Source: Sedimenticola sp.
Lineage (GTDB): Bacteria > Pseudomonadota > Gammaproteobacteria > Chromatiales > Chromatiaceae
Direction of reading: 5' to 3'
Length of the DNA stretch: 47,211 nt
NCBI GenBank assembly: GCA_027068795.1
Contig: JAMOMB010000038.1
Span: 1-47,211, forward strand
This document shows positions 27,489-37,283 of the stretch, in pieces (position 1 is the first letter of the stretch; each line of letters begins with the position of its first letter). The notes under the pieces were generated by a model. That model was given only the letters and a program-made list of their open reading frames with translations, was not told the DNA's origin and ran no database searches. Made by a program: the position numbers and the translations under genes.

Positions 27489-28025
27489 TTACTGATAGAC
27501 CAGCTCGGCGCGACGGTTCTTGGCCCAGGCTTGTTCATTGTGCCCAAGATCCACCGGACGCTCCTCGCCATAGCTAATGGTTTCCAACTGCACCGGACTC
27601 ACTCCTTCCGCTTCCAGGAAGCGCTTTACCGCATCCGCCCGGCGCTCGCCCAAGGCGATATTGTATTCCCTCGATCCACGTTCATCACAGTGGCCCTCGA
27701 TGACCAGGCGCGCACCCGGGGTATTCACCAGATATTCCGCATGGGCGCGCAAGGTGGGCACATATTCAGGACGGATCTCGGCAGTATCGAAATCGAAATA
27801 CACCACTTTCTCGTACAGGGGGCTGCTGGGATCCTCCAGGGGAGAGCCCGTCCAGGCGCCCGCGCCGCCCGCAGCCGCAGTATCAGCGCCACCAGCACCG
27901 CTTCCATCACCCACTTGCGCCCCGGCCTCTTCACCGTCCTGGGGACCGCCGGTAGAGGTACAGCCGGAAAGCAGGGCCATGCTGAATACCAGCGTCAACA
28001 ACAAAATCATCGTTTTTTTCATCAT
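27489..28025 (-). CDS. pal: Peptidoglycan-associated lipoprotein Pal
   Basis: Pal anchors the outer membrane to peptidoglycan and interacts with TolB. The 178-residue product has a lipoprotein signal with lipobox LLSGC, so the lipidated cysteine is near residue 22. A flexible Gly/Ala-rich linker (about 28-58) is followed by an OmpA-like domain. That domain carries VYFDFDTAEIRPEY, VIEGHCDERGSREYN and ALGERRADAVK, with the diaminopimelate-contacting Asp and Arg of the family. The first two codons are both ATG; the second (28022) may be the true start. It follows tolB by nine bases. Confidence 0.97.
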   Translation of the reverse strand: MMKKTMILLLTLVFSMALLSGCTSTGGPQDGEEAGAQVGDGSGAGGADTAAAGGAGAWTGSPLEDPSSPLYEKVVYFDFDTAEIRPEYVPTLRAHAEYLVNTPGARLVIEGHCDERGSREYNIALGERRADAVKRFLEAEGVSPVQLETISYGEERPVDLGHNEQAWAKNRRAELVYQ

Positions 28026-28034
28026 TTATAACTC

Positions 28035-29333
28035 CTATTTGTAATATGGAGACCACACGGGATCCCGAACATCACCTGATTGCAAAGCCAATCTCTGTTT
28101 GACGCGACCATCTGTCGATACCGCAGCCAGCACCCCCTTCCCTTTGTATCTGGTTGCATAGATGATCATGCTGCCATTGGGCGCAAAACTGGGAGACTCA
28201 TCCAGTCTGCCATCCGTCAGCACGGTAATGGAACCTGTGGCCAAATCCAGCACACCAATTCGATACTGACTTCCCACCCGAGTGATGAGGGTAATAGATT
28301 TTCCATCCGGCGCATAGGATGCGCGGGCATTATATTTGTTCTCGAAGGTGAGACGTTTCACATCGCCACCGGTCACGGAAACCTGGTAGATTTGCGGCGA
28401 CCCACCCCGATCCGAGGTAAACAGCAGCGTTCGGCCGTCCGGCGACCAGGAGGGCTCGGTTTCTATGGCCCAGTGCCGCACCAGCCGGCGCAGCTTGCGC
28501 CGCGCCAGATCCATGATATAGATATCCGGATTGCCGTCCTTGGACAGGGCCATGGCCAGGTAATGCCCGTCCGGCGACCAGGCGGGGGCGCCGTTGATGC
28601 CTTTGAAGCTGGTGATCTTTTCCCGCTTGCCGGTAAAAACCTCCTGGATCCAGATGGAAGGCCGGCCATTCTCGAAAGAAACATAGGCCAGTTTGCGTCC
28701 ATCCGGCGACCAGGCCGGCGACATCAAAGGCTCTTTGGAAGAAACGATGGTCTGGGCGCCGTGGCCATCGGAATCCGCAATCCGCAAGGAAATGGTCGGC
28801 GAATCCGCCGGGCCTTCTGAAACCACATAGGCGATGCGGGTGGCAAACGCCCCCTTGGTGCCGGTGAGGGTTTCATAGATCAGATCGGCTATATGGTGCG
28901 CAATGGCGCGCAAGTCCTTGGCGGTGGTGGAAAAATTATAGCCGATCAACTGTTCGCCCTGGTACACGTCGAACAGCTGGAAACGCACCTTGTAGCCCCC
29001 GGGGCCATTGGGTTCGATGCGGCCGATCACCAGATTGTCCTGGCGCAGCGCCCGCCAGTCGCGAAAATCCACTTCCGTCATGGCCGACGGGCGGCTGAGC
29101 ATCTGTGTCTCATCCAGGGTTTTGAAATAGCCGCTGCGTTGCAAATCCGCAGCGATGATTTTCCCTACGGCTTCCGGTGGCGGATTGGCTGCATCACCCA
29201 TCCATTGGAACGGGACCACCGCAATAGGCAAAGCCCCTTCGACCCCCTCGGTGATTTCGATCACCAGTCTCGCCTGCGCCTGCGCTGCAAACACCAGCAG
29301 CAGGCTGATGATGATTCCTGTCAGTTTCTTCAT
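28035..29333 (-). CDS. tolB: Tol-Pal system protein TolB
   Basis: TolB is a periplasmic protein that binds Pal and TolA. The 432-residue product has a signal peptide (about 1-21), an N-terminal alpha/beta domain and a C-terminal six-bladed beta propeller. The blades show the repeated WSPDG pattern ([36 protein letters not shown], then YAPDGKSI and FAPNGSMI). Its ATG overlaps the tolA stop by four bases. Confidence 0.98.
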   Translation of the reverse strand: MKKLTGIIISLLLVFAAQAQARLVIEITEGVEGALPIAVVPFQWMGDAANPPPEAVGKIIAADLQRSGYFKTLDETQMLSRPSAMTEVDFRDWRALRQDNLVIGRIEPNGPGGYKVRFQLFDVYQGEQLIGYNFSTTAKDLRAIAHHIADLIYETLTGTKGAFATRIAYVVSEGPADSPTISLRIADSDGHGAQTIVSSKEPLMSPAWSPDGRKLAYVSFENGRPSIWIQEVFTGKREKITSFKGINGAPAWSPDGHYLAMALSKDGNPDIYIMDLARRKLRRLVRHWAIETEPSWSPDGRTLLFTSDRGGSPQIYQVSVTGGDVKRLTFENKYNARASYAPDGKSITLITRVGSQYRIGVLDLATGSITVLTDGRLDESPSFAPNGSMIIYATRYKGKGVLAAVSTDGRVKQRLALQSGDVRDPVWSPYYK

Positions 29334-30267
29334 TTGCTTGGCCTGAATATAAAGGTAAAGTCTCTGAACTCCGAGAGCAGTGTTGGTGATTTCGGCATGG
29401 GCAAGGGATCCGCCTTGTTGACCGCCGCCACTACCGAGCGGTCGAATGCACTGTTGCCACTGGATTTTAGCACCTGTACCAGCAATACCGAACCACTGTC
29501 ATTCAAACGCACCCGTACCGTGGCCTGCAAATCGGCATTGGCGGCGGTGGGCGGGCGCAGCCAGCTGTTTTGCACCTTGCGCTTGATGGCTGCGGTCACA
29601 CTGGCGCGCTCCCTGGCGTCTCTCTCGGCCGCCCATTGCGCCTGCAGCTCTTCTTCCCGCGCTTTCTGCTCGGCCTTGCGTTTGGCTTCCGCCTTGCGCT
29701 TGCGCTCGGCTTCCGCTTTTTTCTTGCGTTCCTGTTCCGCCTTCTTTTTCGCCTCAGCCTTTTTTTTCTCTTCGGCTTTCCTGCGCGCTTCTTTTTCCTT
29801 GCGCTTCTTTTCTTCGAGTTTCCTTTTCCGTTCCAGTTCCTGTTTCTTTTTCCTTTCCCGCTCCTTTTTTTCCAGAGCGAGCTTGCGCCGCTTCTCGGCT
29901 TCCGCCTTTTTGCGCTGTTCTTCCTTGCGTTTTTTTTCTGCTTCCTGTTTTTTCTTCTGCTCTTGCCGCTTCTTGATTTCCGCCTGTTTCTTGCGCTCCG
30001 CCTCGCGGCGCTGCTGTTCCAGTTTCTTCTTTTCTTCCTGTTTGCGCTTTTCCAGCAACTGCCGCTTTTCCTCGGCCAGCTTCGCCTGTTTTTCCCTGGC
30101 CAGTTGCTCGGTATCCACCAGGCGCGCCTGCACCACATGGCCCATGGGTTGCTGCACTTTGGGCGGATTGATCCAGTCCAGGCCAAAAATCATCAACGCA
30201 ACCAGCGCCAGATGCATGAGCACCGCGAGAAAAAACCCCAGAGGATGGCGGCGGATGATGTCCAGCA

Positions 30268-30268
<1 letters not shown>
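29330..30268 (-). CDS. tolA: Tol-Pal system protein TolA
   Basis: TolA spans the periplasm and passes proton-motive-force energy from TolQR to Pal/TolB. Residues 12-34 form the single membrane helix. Residues about 52-215 are an uninterrupted helical domain very rich in Lys, Glu, Arg and Ala with no proline. The C-terminal domain (about 218-312) contains [11 protein letters not shown] and [22 protein letters not shown], the TonB/TolA C-terminal fold. The first base of its ATG overlaps the last base of the tolR TAA. The low-complexity helix produces long open frames on the opposite strand that are not genes. Confidence 0.96.
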
Positions 30269-30689
<421 letters not shown>

Positions 30690-30690
<1 letters not shown>

Positions 30691-31379
30691 TATTTCTTCC
30701 CGAGCAGCATGTGCGCCTGGCGCTGGAGGATATTGGCGAATTCTTCAGCAAAATCCTCGTAGCGGCTTTCCAGGCGTTGCACCGCATCCGCATATTTGTT
30801 GTAGGCCACTACCGCGGGAATGGCGGCAAACAGCCCCATGGCGGTGGCAATCAGCGCCTCGGCAATACCCGGCGCCACCAGGTTCAGGCTGGCCTGTTTC
30901 ACGCTGCCCAGGGCGATAAAGGAATTCATGATCCCCCATACGGTGCCGAACAGGCCAACATAAGGGCTGGTGGAACCAACAGTGGCGAGGAAGGACAGAT
31001 GCCGTTCCAGACTGTCCATCTCCCGGCTCATGGCCACATGCATGGCCCGGCGCGCACCTTCCACTACCGCCATGGGATCCATATTGGAGGCATCCTTGAG
31101 ACGGGCGAACTCCCGGAAACCCGCATGAAACACCATGGCCATGCCCTGGATTTCATCGGGGTGGCGATCCAGCCCCCGGTACAGATCGCCCAGATCGCCA
31201 CCGGACCAGAACTTGTCTTCAAAATCATCTGCTGCGCGTTGCGCCTTGCGCAGGCTGCGGGAGCGGTCGAAAATCGCCGTCCAGGAAAGCACGGACGCCA
31301 GCAACAGGCTGGCCATGACCAACTGCACCAGGGGGCTGGCATCCAGCACCAGTTGCAGGAAGGAAAGCTCATTCTGCAT
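30690..31379 (-). CDS. tolQ: Tol-Pal system protein TolQ
   Basis: TolQ is the MotA/ExbB-family channel subunit that, with TolR, converts proton flow into TolA movement. The 229-residue product has an N-terminal membrane helix (about 15-38) and two more near 130-155 and 168-190. The family patterns VGSTSPYVGLFGTVWGIMNSF and EALIATAMGLFAAIPAVVAYN are present. Its ATG lies 11 bases inside the end of ybgC. Confidence 0.98.
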
Positions 31380-31776
31380 ATTTCAGTTTCTCCAATATGG
31401 CCGCCGGTATGGGGCTGGGCCGGAACGATTCGATATCCACGCTGACAATGCCGACTTCCCCCTTGCACAGCAGCTTGCCGTCTTCCTGGCGATAGATGTT
31501 CTGCCGGATGGTCATGGCGGTGCGGCTGTGATCCAGCAACTCCCCGGTCACCCACAGCAGGTCGTTAAACCTTGCCGGCGCCAGATATTCGGCGGCCGCG
31601 CTGCGCACCACGAACACCACCCCGTATTCCTGGCGCAGCCAGTCCTGCTCGAAGCCCAGCTCGCGCAGCCATTCGGTGCGGGTTCTTTCCATGAAACGGA
31701 AATAATTGGCGTAGTATACGATGCCGGCCGCATCCGTATCTTCGTAGTAGACCCGCACGGGAAAGCGATAGTTCAA
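31369..31776 (-). CDS. ybgC: Tol-Pal associated acyl-CoA thioesterase YbgC, probable TTG start
   Basis: YbgC is a hotdog-fold thioesterase encoded at the head of tol-pal operons. The conserved block FPVRVYYEDTDAAGIVYYANYFRFMERTR, quoted here only in part as YYEDTDAAGIVYYANY, carries the catalytic Asp. No ATG or GTG lies near the expected N-terminus. The TTG at 31776 gives 135 residues against 134 in E. coli and has GGGGG eight bases upstream. The frame is open much further upstream only because it shadows ruvB. The TTG shares TTGA with the stop of a 23-codon open frame that begins at the ruvB stop. Confidence 0.88.
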   Translation of the reverse strand: MNYRFPVRVYYEDTDAAGIVYYANYFRFMERTRTEWLRELGFEQDWLRQEYGVVFVVRSAAAEYLAPARFNDLLWVTGELLDHSRTAMTIRQNIYRQEDGKLLCKGEVGIVSVDIESFRPSPIPAAILEKLKYAE

Positions 31777-31844
31777 CCCGGACGCCCCCGCCGGCCATTT
31801 TGCGCCGGAACAACCCGGGCAACAGGAAACGATCCCGCCTTCAT
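31773..31844 (-). CDS. 23-codon open frame joining ruvB to ybgC
   Basis: An ATG at 31844 overlaps the ruvB TGA as ATGA. The frame runs 23 codons ([20 protein letters not shown] and so on) and ends in a TGA that overlaps the ybgC TTG start as TTGA. The peptide has no recognisable motif and is Arg/Gly-rich. It may serve only to carry ribosomes from ruvB to the weak ybgC start, or be chance. Confidence 0.3.
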   Translation of the reverse strand: MKAGSFPVARVVPAQNGRRGRPG

Positions 31845-32878
31845 GGCTGGTCTCCAAAAAGATCCGTCCGTTGCGATTCCTCCCGGGGGCGAAAGCCGAA
31901 ATATTCGAATGCCCTGCGGGTTGCCATCCGCCCCCTGGGGGTGCGCATGAGAAAGCCCTGCTGAATGAGGAAAGGCTCCAGCACGTCTTCGATGGTGCCC
32001 CGCTCCTCGCCGATGGCCGCCGCCAGACTGTCCACGCCCACCGGGCCGCCATCGAACTTTTCCAGCACCGCCTTGAGCAGGCGGCGATCCATGTGGTCGA
32101 TGCCGTTGGCATCCACCTTGAGCATGGACAGGGCCGCATCTGCGACAGGCGCGGTGATACGGCCATCCCCCTTCACCTGGGCGTAATCGCGCACCCGCCG
32201 CAGCAGACGGTTGGCGATGCGCGGCGTGCCTCTGGAGCGCCGGGCGATTTCCAGCGCGCCTTCCGCCTCGATTTCCATGGCGAGAATGGCGGCGGAACGG
32301 CGAATGATGTGGGTCAGATCGTCCACATTGTAGAACTCCAGGCGCTGCACGATGCCAAAACGATCCCGCAGCGGGGAAGTCAGCAGCCCCGCCCTGGTGG
32401 TGGCGCCCACCAGGGTGAAGGGCGGCAGATCCACCTTGATGGAGCGCGCCGCCGGCCCTTCGCCGATCATGATGTCCAACTGGTAGTCTTCCATTCCCGG
32501 ATACAGCACTTCCTCCACCACCGGGCTGAGGCGGTGAATCTCGTCCACGAACAACACATCATGGGGTTCCAGGTTGGTGAGGAGGGCCGCCAGATCTCCC
32601 GCCCGCTCCAGTACCGGGCCGGAAGTCTGGTGCAGATGCACCCCCATTTCATTGGCGATGATATGCGCCAGGGTGGTCTTGCCCAGACCGGGCGGGCCGA
32701 AGATCAGCACATGATCCAGGGCCTCGTTGCGCTGCCGGGCGGCGGGAATGAATATTTCCATCTGCTCGCACACAGCGGGCTGGCCGACATATTCCTCCAG
32801 GGTGCGGGGACGGATGGCGCGGTCTACCGCCACGTCGTCCTGCGCCGCAGCCGGATCGATAATCCTGTTTTCATCCAT
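31841..32878 (-). CDS. ruvB: Holliday junction branch-migration helicase RuvB
   Basis: RuvB is the hexameric AAA+ motor that drives branch migration with RuvA. The 345-residue product has [11 protein letters not shown] near the N-terminus and Walker [12 protein letters not shown]. Walker B is [12 protein letters not shown], and sensor 1 is in VGATTRAG. The C-terminal winged-helix domain ends [13 protein letters not shown]. The start lies nine bases after the ruvA stop. Confidence 0.98.
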   Translation of the reverse strand: MDENRIIDPAAAQDDVAVDRAIRPRTLEEYVGQPAVCEQMEIFIPAARQRNEALDHVLIFGPPGLGKTTLAHIIANEMGVHLHQTSGPVLERAGDLAALLTNLEPHDVLFVDEIHRLSPVVEEVLYPGMEDYQLDIMIGEGPAARSIKVDLPPFTLVGATTRAGLLTSPLRDRFGIVQRLEFYNVDDLTHIIRRSAAILAMEIEAEGALEIARRSRGTPRIANRLLRRVRDYAQVKGDGRITAPVADAALSMLKVDANGIDHMDRRLLKAVLEKFDGGPVGVDSLAAAIGEERGTIEDVLEPFLIQQGFLMRTPRGRMATRRAFEYFGFRPREESQRTDLFGDQP

Positions 32879-32887
32879 AACGATGCG

Positions 32888-33487
32888 CTACCCCTTGGCC
32901 TTGTTTTGCAGCGCCATACGGATCACGGTTTCCGTGTCCATATGCGCCTGGAATATGGCGCTCACCATGCGGCTGGCTTCGGCAGTCTTGTAGCCCAGGG
33001 CGACCAGGGCGCTGACTGCATCAGCATCCGCCGAGCCGCCTTGCCCGGCGCCTGGGGTATTCATGGCGGAGGCGCCGGTTTCCGTCCCGTCCAGCCGGTC
33101 GCGCATCTCGATGATCAGGCGTTCCGCGGTTTTTTTCCCTACACCGGGCAAACGGCACAGCGCCTTTACATCGCCAGAGCGAATAAACAGGGCAAATTCA
33201 TCGGCGCTCATGCCGGAGAGAATCGCCAGCGCCATTTTCCCCCCCACGCCGTTTACCTTGAGCAAACTGCGAAACAGGGCCCGGTCTGTCTCCCGGAGAA
33301 AGCCGAACAGGCTGTGCGCGTCATCCCGCACCATCATATGGGTGTAGAGAACGATTTCCTGGTCGCCATCCGGAAGATCATAAAAGGTGGACATGGGCGC
33401 TTCCACTTCATAGCCCACTCCATTGACTTCCAGCAACAGGGACGGCGGTTGCCTGACCAGCACCTTGCCCCGCAGCAACCCGATCAT
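32888..33487 (-). CDS. ruvA: Holliday junction DNA-binding protein RuvA
   Basis: RuvA binds the four-way junction as a tetramer and loads RuvB. From the ATG at 33487, which overlaps the ruvC TGA as ATGA, the product is 199 residues and starts MIGLLRGKV like its homologues. The longer open frame upstream lies inside ruvC. Two helix-hairpin-helix motifs are visible (LLKVNGVGGKMALAIL and LCRLPGVGKKTAERLI). After a flexible linker, the C-terminal domain ALVALGYKTAEASRMV contacts RuvB. Confidence 0.98.
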   Translation of the reverse strand: MIGLLRGKVLVRQPPSLLLEVNGVGYEVEAPMSTFYDLPDGDQEIVLYTHMMVRDDAHSLFGFLRETDRALFRSLLKVNGVGGKMALAILSGMSADEFALFIRSGDVKALCRLPGVGKKTAERLIIEMRDRLDGTETGASAMNTPGAGQGGSADADAVSALVALGYKTAEASRMVSAIFQAHMDTETVIRMALQNKAKG

Positions 33488-33975
33488 CGCCGGCTCCGCA
33501 ACTTTATGCCGGTGCTCGCATGGTGCGCATGGCATAGCGCCACCGCCAGGGCATCGGACTCATCCAATGTCATGGGTTGACGCACCCCCAGCAACAAACG
33601 AATCATATGCTGCACCTGCTCCTTCTCCGCCGCGCCTGTTCCCACCAGAGCCAGTTTGACCGCTCTGGGGGTGTACTCGAACACGGGAAGCCTGGCGATC
33701 ACCGCCGCGGTGATCGCCGCACCACGGGCATGCCCCAGCTTCAAGGCGGAGGAAGGGTTGGCGGCCATGAACACCTGCTCCACGGCAACCTGTTCCGGCG
33801 CATGTTCTTCCAGCACCGCATTGATTCCGGCATAGATCTCGCCCAGGCGCACGGAGAATTCCTTGCCGGTGGTGCGAATACAACCGCTGAACACATGCCG
33901 GCTCTGGCGGCCATCACTGTCGATGACGCCAAATCCGGTTGCCCGGGAACCGGGATCGATGCCTAGAATCCTCAA
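33484..33975 (-). CDS. ruvC: Holliday junction endonuclease RuvC
   Basis: RuvC cuts Holliday junctions symmetrically after RuvAB migration. The 163-residue product retains all four catalytic acids: Asp7 in [12 protein letters not shown], Glu66 in AVEQVF, and Asp138 and Asp141 in [13 protein letters not shown]. It overlaps both yebC and ruvA by four bases (ATGA). Confidence 0.98.
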   Translation of the reverse strand: MRILGIDPGSRATGFGVIDSDGRQSRHVFSGCIRTTGKEFSVRLGEIYAGINAVLEEHAPEQVAVEQVFMAANPSSALKLGHARGAAITAAVIARLPVFEYTPRAVKLALVGTGAAEKEQVQHMIRLLLGVRQPMTLDESDALAVALCHAHHASTGIKLRSRR

Positions 33976-34721
33976 GCCTCCAGGGACTCCATGATTTCAT
34001 CGGAAATAGCCGCATTGGAATAGACTTCCTGAACATCATCCAGGTCTTCCAGGGCATCCACCAGCCGCATGAGTTTTTCCGCGCCTTCCTGGTCCATTTC
34101 CGCCTTGGTGCTGGCTTCATAGCTGACTTCCGCGTGATCCGCTTCCAGGCCGGCCTCCTGCATCGCCTGTTTCACCGCAGAAAATTCTTCCGGCGCAGTG
34201 TAAACGTCGATACTGCCATCCTCATTGGTTACCACATCATCGGCGCCTGCTTCCAAAGCCGCTTCCATGACCACGTCTTCGTCCGCTCCTGGGGCAAAGC
34301 TGATAATTCCTTTCTTTTCAAACAGGTAGGCGACCGAGCCATCTGTTCCCAGATTGCCGCCATGTTTGGTGAAGGCATGACGGACTTCAGAGGCGGTGCG
34401 ATTGCGGTTGTCCGTCATGCAATCCACCATGATCGCCGTCCCCCCGGGACCATAACCTTCATAGCGGATTTCCTCATAGTTGTCGCCATCCAGACCGCCC
34501 GCACCCCGCTTTATCGCTCGGTCGATGGTATCTTTCGGCATGTTCGCGCCCTGGGCCTTGTCCACCGCCAGGCGCAAACGCGGATTGGCGTCGATATCAC
34601 CGCCTCCCTCCTTTGCCGCAACGGTTACTTCGCGTATCAGTTTCGACCAGAGTTTGCCCCGTTTCTTGTCATTCGCCGCTTTTTTGTGCTTGATGTTCGC
34701 CCATTTGCTGTGACCAGCCAT
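33972..34721 (-). CDS. yebC: YebC/PmpR family transcriptional regulator or translation factor
   Basis: The 249-residue product begins [23 protein letters not shown], the strongly conserved N-terminus of the family (quoted motif: [13 protein letters not shown]). Later patterns are [21 protein letters not shown] in part, YEGYGPGG and FTKHGGNLG. Members have been described as DNA-binding regulators and, more recently, as factors that relieve ribosome stalling at proline stretches. GAGG precedes the ATG by about six bases. It heads the ruvCAB run, as in many gammaproteobacteria. Confidence 0.96.
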   Translation of the reverse strand: MAGHSKWANIKHKKAANDKKRGKLWSKLIREVTVAAKEGGGDIDANPRLRLAVDKAQGANMPKDTIDRAIKRGAGGLDGDNYEEIRYEGYGPGGTAIMVDCMTDNRNRTASEVRHAFTKHGGNLGTDGSVAYLFEKKGIISFAPGADEDVVMEAALEAGADDVVTNEDGSIDVYTAPEEFSAVKQAMQEAGLEADHAEVSYEASTKAEMDQEGAEKLMRLVDALEDLDDVQEVYSNAAISDEIMESLEA

Positions 34722-34958
34722 CGTCTACCTCTATTCAAATTAATACCAGTTCCAGGCCCGTGCATCCAGGACGCGCCCTCCCCATGCGACCCCGAGACAG
34801 GCGCCGGAACGGCAACCAGGATTCCCCCGGATTCTAGCATGAGCGGCCCGTCAATCCCGCACTGAATGCAGGGATCAAACAATCCGGGCGGTCGACGGCG
34901 GCATTCCTGCTACACTATCCGCTCCTCATCGGCAAGCGCCTCAATTTTATCAAAGCCC
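34722..34958. other. Divergent region between yebC and the MarC-family gene
   Basis: This 237-bp stretch should hold promoters for both directions. I can see the yebC ribosome-binding site and AT-rich sequence close to it (TATTAATTTGAATA on the minus strand), but no pair of boxes I would assign. An upstream in-frame extension of the MarC-family frame to 34866 is not supported. Confidence 0.4.
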
Positions 34959-35606
34959 ATGCTGGAAATTGCAGCCATTGCATTCACCACCTTTTTCGCC
35001 ACGGTAGCCCCTGTGGACTCGGCCATTATGTTTGCTGCGCTGACCGCAGAAAACACCCCGGCGGAACGCAAGAGTATGGCGATCCGCGGCGTCAGCATCG
35101 CCACGGGACTGCTGCTTCTTTTCGCCTTGTTCGGAGAAGCATTGCTGGCTCGCCTGGGCATTTCCCTGGCGGCCCTCACCACCGCAGGCGGCATACTGTT
35201 GCTGCTCATGGGGATTGATCTGGTGTTCGCCCGCTCTTCCGGCGCCATGTCCACCACCCGGGCGGAATCGAAGGAAGCGGAAGGCCGCCAGGACATTTCC
35301 GTATTTCCCCTGGCGACCCCCTTGCTCGCCGGCCCCGGCACCATGGGCGCAGTGATCCTGATCACCGCCAACACCCATGGCGACATCAAACAAATCGCCG
35401 TTGTGGTCGCCATGCTGCTGCTGGTAATGGCAATCTCCCTGGTGCTGCTGCTGGTGGCGGGAAAACTGGAAAAAGTGCTGGGCGTCACCGGAATGCGGGT
35501 GATCAACCGGGTATTCGGCGTGCTGCTCTGCTCCTTGGCGGTACAGTTTATCTTCAACGGCATTCACAACAGCGGGCTGATTGCGGTCAAGGAAGCCCTG
35601 CCATGA
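34959..35606 (+). CDS. MarC/YchE/YhgN-family integral membrane protein
   Basis: The 215-residue product starts MLEIAAIAFTTFFATVAPVDS and has six likely membrane segments. The family patterns are visible as FATVAPVDSAIMFAALT near the N-terminus, then PLATPLLAGPGTMGAVIL, and RVFGVLLCSLAVQFIFNGI near the C-terminus. MarC proteins were once linked to multiple antibiotic resistance but their transport substrate is not established. There is no clear Shine-Dalgarno sequence before this ATG. It stands alone between yebC and the signalling genes. Confidence 0.85.
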   Translation: MLEIAAIAFTTFFATVAPVDSAIMFAALTAENTPAERKSMAIRGVSIATGLLLLFALFGEALLARLGISLAALTTAGGILLLLMGIDLVFARSSGAMSTTRAESKEAEGRQDISVFPLATPLLAGPGTMGAVILITANTHGDIKQIAVVVAMLLLVMAISLVLLLVAGKLEKVLGVTGMRVINRVFGVLLCSLAVQFIFNGIHNSGLIAVKEALP

Positions 35607-35828
35607 ACGCCGCCTGTTTGCCAAGTAACGAACACATCGCTGACAGAAACCCATTGCAACCTTACATCCGGCCTGTTGATGGAGTTCATGCTCCTGGCTC
35701 CCATGGAAATTCACCAACGGGATCCCAGCGAGGTTGCCGCCCCAAAAGCGCCCTCAATACAGCCTGCTGAACCGGCTGAGAACGCCCGGGCAAGTTTGAA
35801 CACCTTCACACTATCATGAGGGAAGCAG
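35607..35828 (+). other. Spacer before the double-receiver GGDEF gene
   Basis: This stretch holds a 55-codon open frame (35603-35770) whose ATG overlaps the previous stop, but its sequence looks non-coding and it ends without a recognised motif. A weak 5-bp hairpin lies near 35762-35781. I see no clear terminator for the MarC-family gene. Confidence 0.35.
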
Positions 35829-37241
35829 GTGTTCCTTCATTGCTTCTGCTATACACGAAGATGTTCCACGACAGCGGTCATTCATCGAGCAGCCTGCAAC
35901 AAAATGCCCCATCCTCCAGACAACAGCCGAACCAACAACCCGCAAGCGAGCGAGAAGAAAGCCCTGCTGATCGAAAACAGCCCCCTGTACCACAAGTTTC
36001 TCTCGGAACAGTTCTCCCTCATGGGCTACGAACCTGTCATCACCGATTCCAGGCAAGGCGCGCTGGAGCAGCTTCACCGCAGCAGCTTCCACATCATCTG
36101 CATGAACATGTATTTCGAGGGTGGCAACGCCATTGATTTCGTAAAGGAAATACGGCGTCATGACCCTGGCCTGGTGGTGATCATGCTCACCTCGGACAAA
36201 AGCCGCCATCTGCGCACCCACGCCTTGCGCGCTGGAGTCACCGAGGTCATCTACAAGGCTGGCCGCAAGGACATATCCCGGCAGATCTCCCTGTGCCTGA
36301 AGCACAACGAGCATTCCCAGCTGCTCGGCAGCAAAATCATGTATGTGGAGGACAGTCTGACCCAGGCAGCCGCAAACATGCGGATACTGGAAAGCATGGG
36401 ACTGGAAATCACCCATTACCGAACCGCTGAAGCGGCCATGGCGAACATCCGGCACAGGGATTTCGACCTCGTTATCACCGACGTCCTGCTCAAAGGCGAA
36501 GCCACCGGTCTGACTTTGCTGCGGCATATACGCAGTTTGCCCGGCCCTGGAAAGCGCATCCCCGTCCTGACCATCACCGGCTACGATGACGCCGCAAGAC
36601 GCCAGGAGCTGTTTCGCGCCGGCACCAGCGACTACATTGCCAAACCCGTACTAAAAGAAGAACTGATCATTCGCGTCACCAACCTGATCAGCAACAAACT
36701 GCTGGCGGACAAGGTCGCCGGCCAACAGGCGGAGCTGTACGACATGGCGGTGCGGGATCACCTTACCGGCTGTTACAACCGGCACGGCTTTTCCGAGCTG
36801 GCAGGCATCTGCATCAAGCAAGTGGAGACCAAGCCCGGCAGCATGGGTTTTCTGCTGCTGGATCTGGATCACTTCAAAAACATCAACGATTCCTACGGAC
36901 ACGACATCGGAGACCAGGTGCTGGCTGCCGTGGGCAAGCTGCTGATTTCAGAATGCCGCGGAGACGACCTGGTTGCCCGCTACGGCGGCGAGGAATTCGT
37001 CATTCTGCTGCCCTATTGCAAGAAGAAGGCCGCCATGAAAACCGCCCAGCGCCTGAGAGAGAAAGTCGAGAAACTGAAGCCGGCAGGCGTGCATGTCACC
37101 ACCAGTATCGGCGTTACCCGCACCCCCAGGGCATGCGCACCGGATCTGGACAGGATGTTCAAGGCGGCGGATCAGGCCGTGTATCGCGCCAAGAAACAGG
37201 GCCGAAATCGCGTATCCTTTCAGCGGTATCCGCAAGCCTGA
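35829..37241 (+). CDS. Response regulator with two receiver domains and GGDEF domain
   Basis: The protein (up to 470 residues) has a first receiver domain (about 43-155), a second (about 168-285) and a GGDEF domain (about 308-465). The first receiver has Asn93 where the phospho-acceptor Asp is expected (IICMNMYFEGG) and EN instead of the acidic pair, so it is probably a pseudo-receiver. The second keeps VEDS, Asp218 in VITDVL and Lys272. The GGDEF signature is GGEEF (386-390), with an intact inhibitory site RGDD at 377-380, so it should be an active, feedback-inhibited c-di-GMP synthase. The GTG at 35829 has GGGAAG upstream; the ATG at 35904 (residue 26) is an alternative start. No histidine kinase is adjacent. 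Confidence 0.9.
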   Translation: MFLHCFCYTRRCSTTAVIHRAACNKMPHPPDNSRTNNPQASEKKALLIENSPLYHKFLSEQFSLMGYEPVITDSRQGALEQLHRSSFHIICMNMYFEGGNAIDFVKEIRRHDPGLVVIMLTSDKSRHLRTHALRAGVTEVIYKAGRKDISRQISLCLKHNEHSQLLGSKIMYVEDSLTQAAANMRILESMGLEITHYRTAEAAMANIRHRDFDLVITDVLLKGEATGLTLLRHIRSLPGPGKRIPVLTITGYDDAARRQELFRAGTSDYIAKPVLKEELIIRVTNLISNKLLADKVAGQQAELYDMAVRDHLTGCYNRHGFSELAGICIKQVETKPGSMGFLLLDLDHFKNINDSYGHDIGDQVLAAVGKLLISECRGDDLVARYGGEEFVILLPYCKKKAAMKTAQRLREKVEKLKPAGVHVTTSIGVTRTPRACAPDLDRMFKAADQAVYRAKKQGRNRVSFQRYPQA

Positions 37242-37283
37242 AACCTGGAAACAAGATACAGGGTTTGCGGTACAGGGCGGTAT

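Noticed and set aside
29640-30110. Repeat array in tolA as possible mobile or CRISPR-like repeat
   Set aside because: The repeats are irregular codon repeats for Lys, Glu, Ala and Arg within a coding helix, with no spacers.
29596-30186. Lys/Arg-rich frame inside tolA on the same strand
   Set aside because: Out-of-frame reading of the TolA repeat region; no start signal.
31777-32167. Long N-terminal extension of YbgC
   Set aside because: It only mirrors ruvB in another frame; family length fits the TTG at 31776.
31871-33580. 569-codon open frame antisense to ruvB, ruvA and ruvC
   Set aside because: Spans three conserved genes on the other strand and shows no motif.
35603-35770. 55-codon open frame overlapping the MarC-family stop
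   Set aside because: ATGA overlap is suggestive, but there is no ribosome-binding site or motif and the composition looks random.
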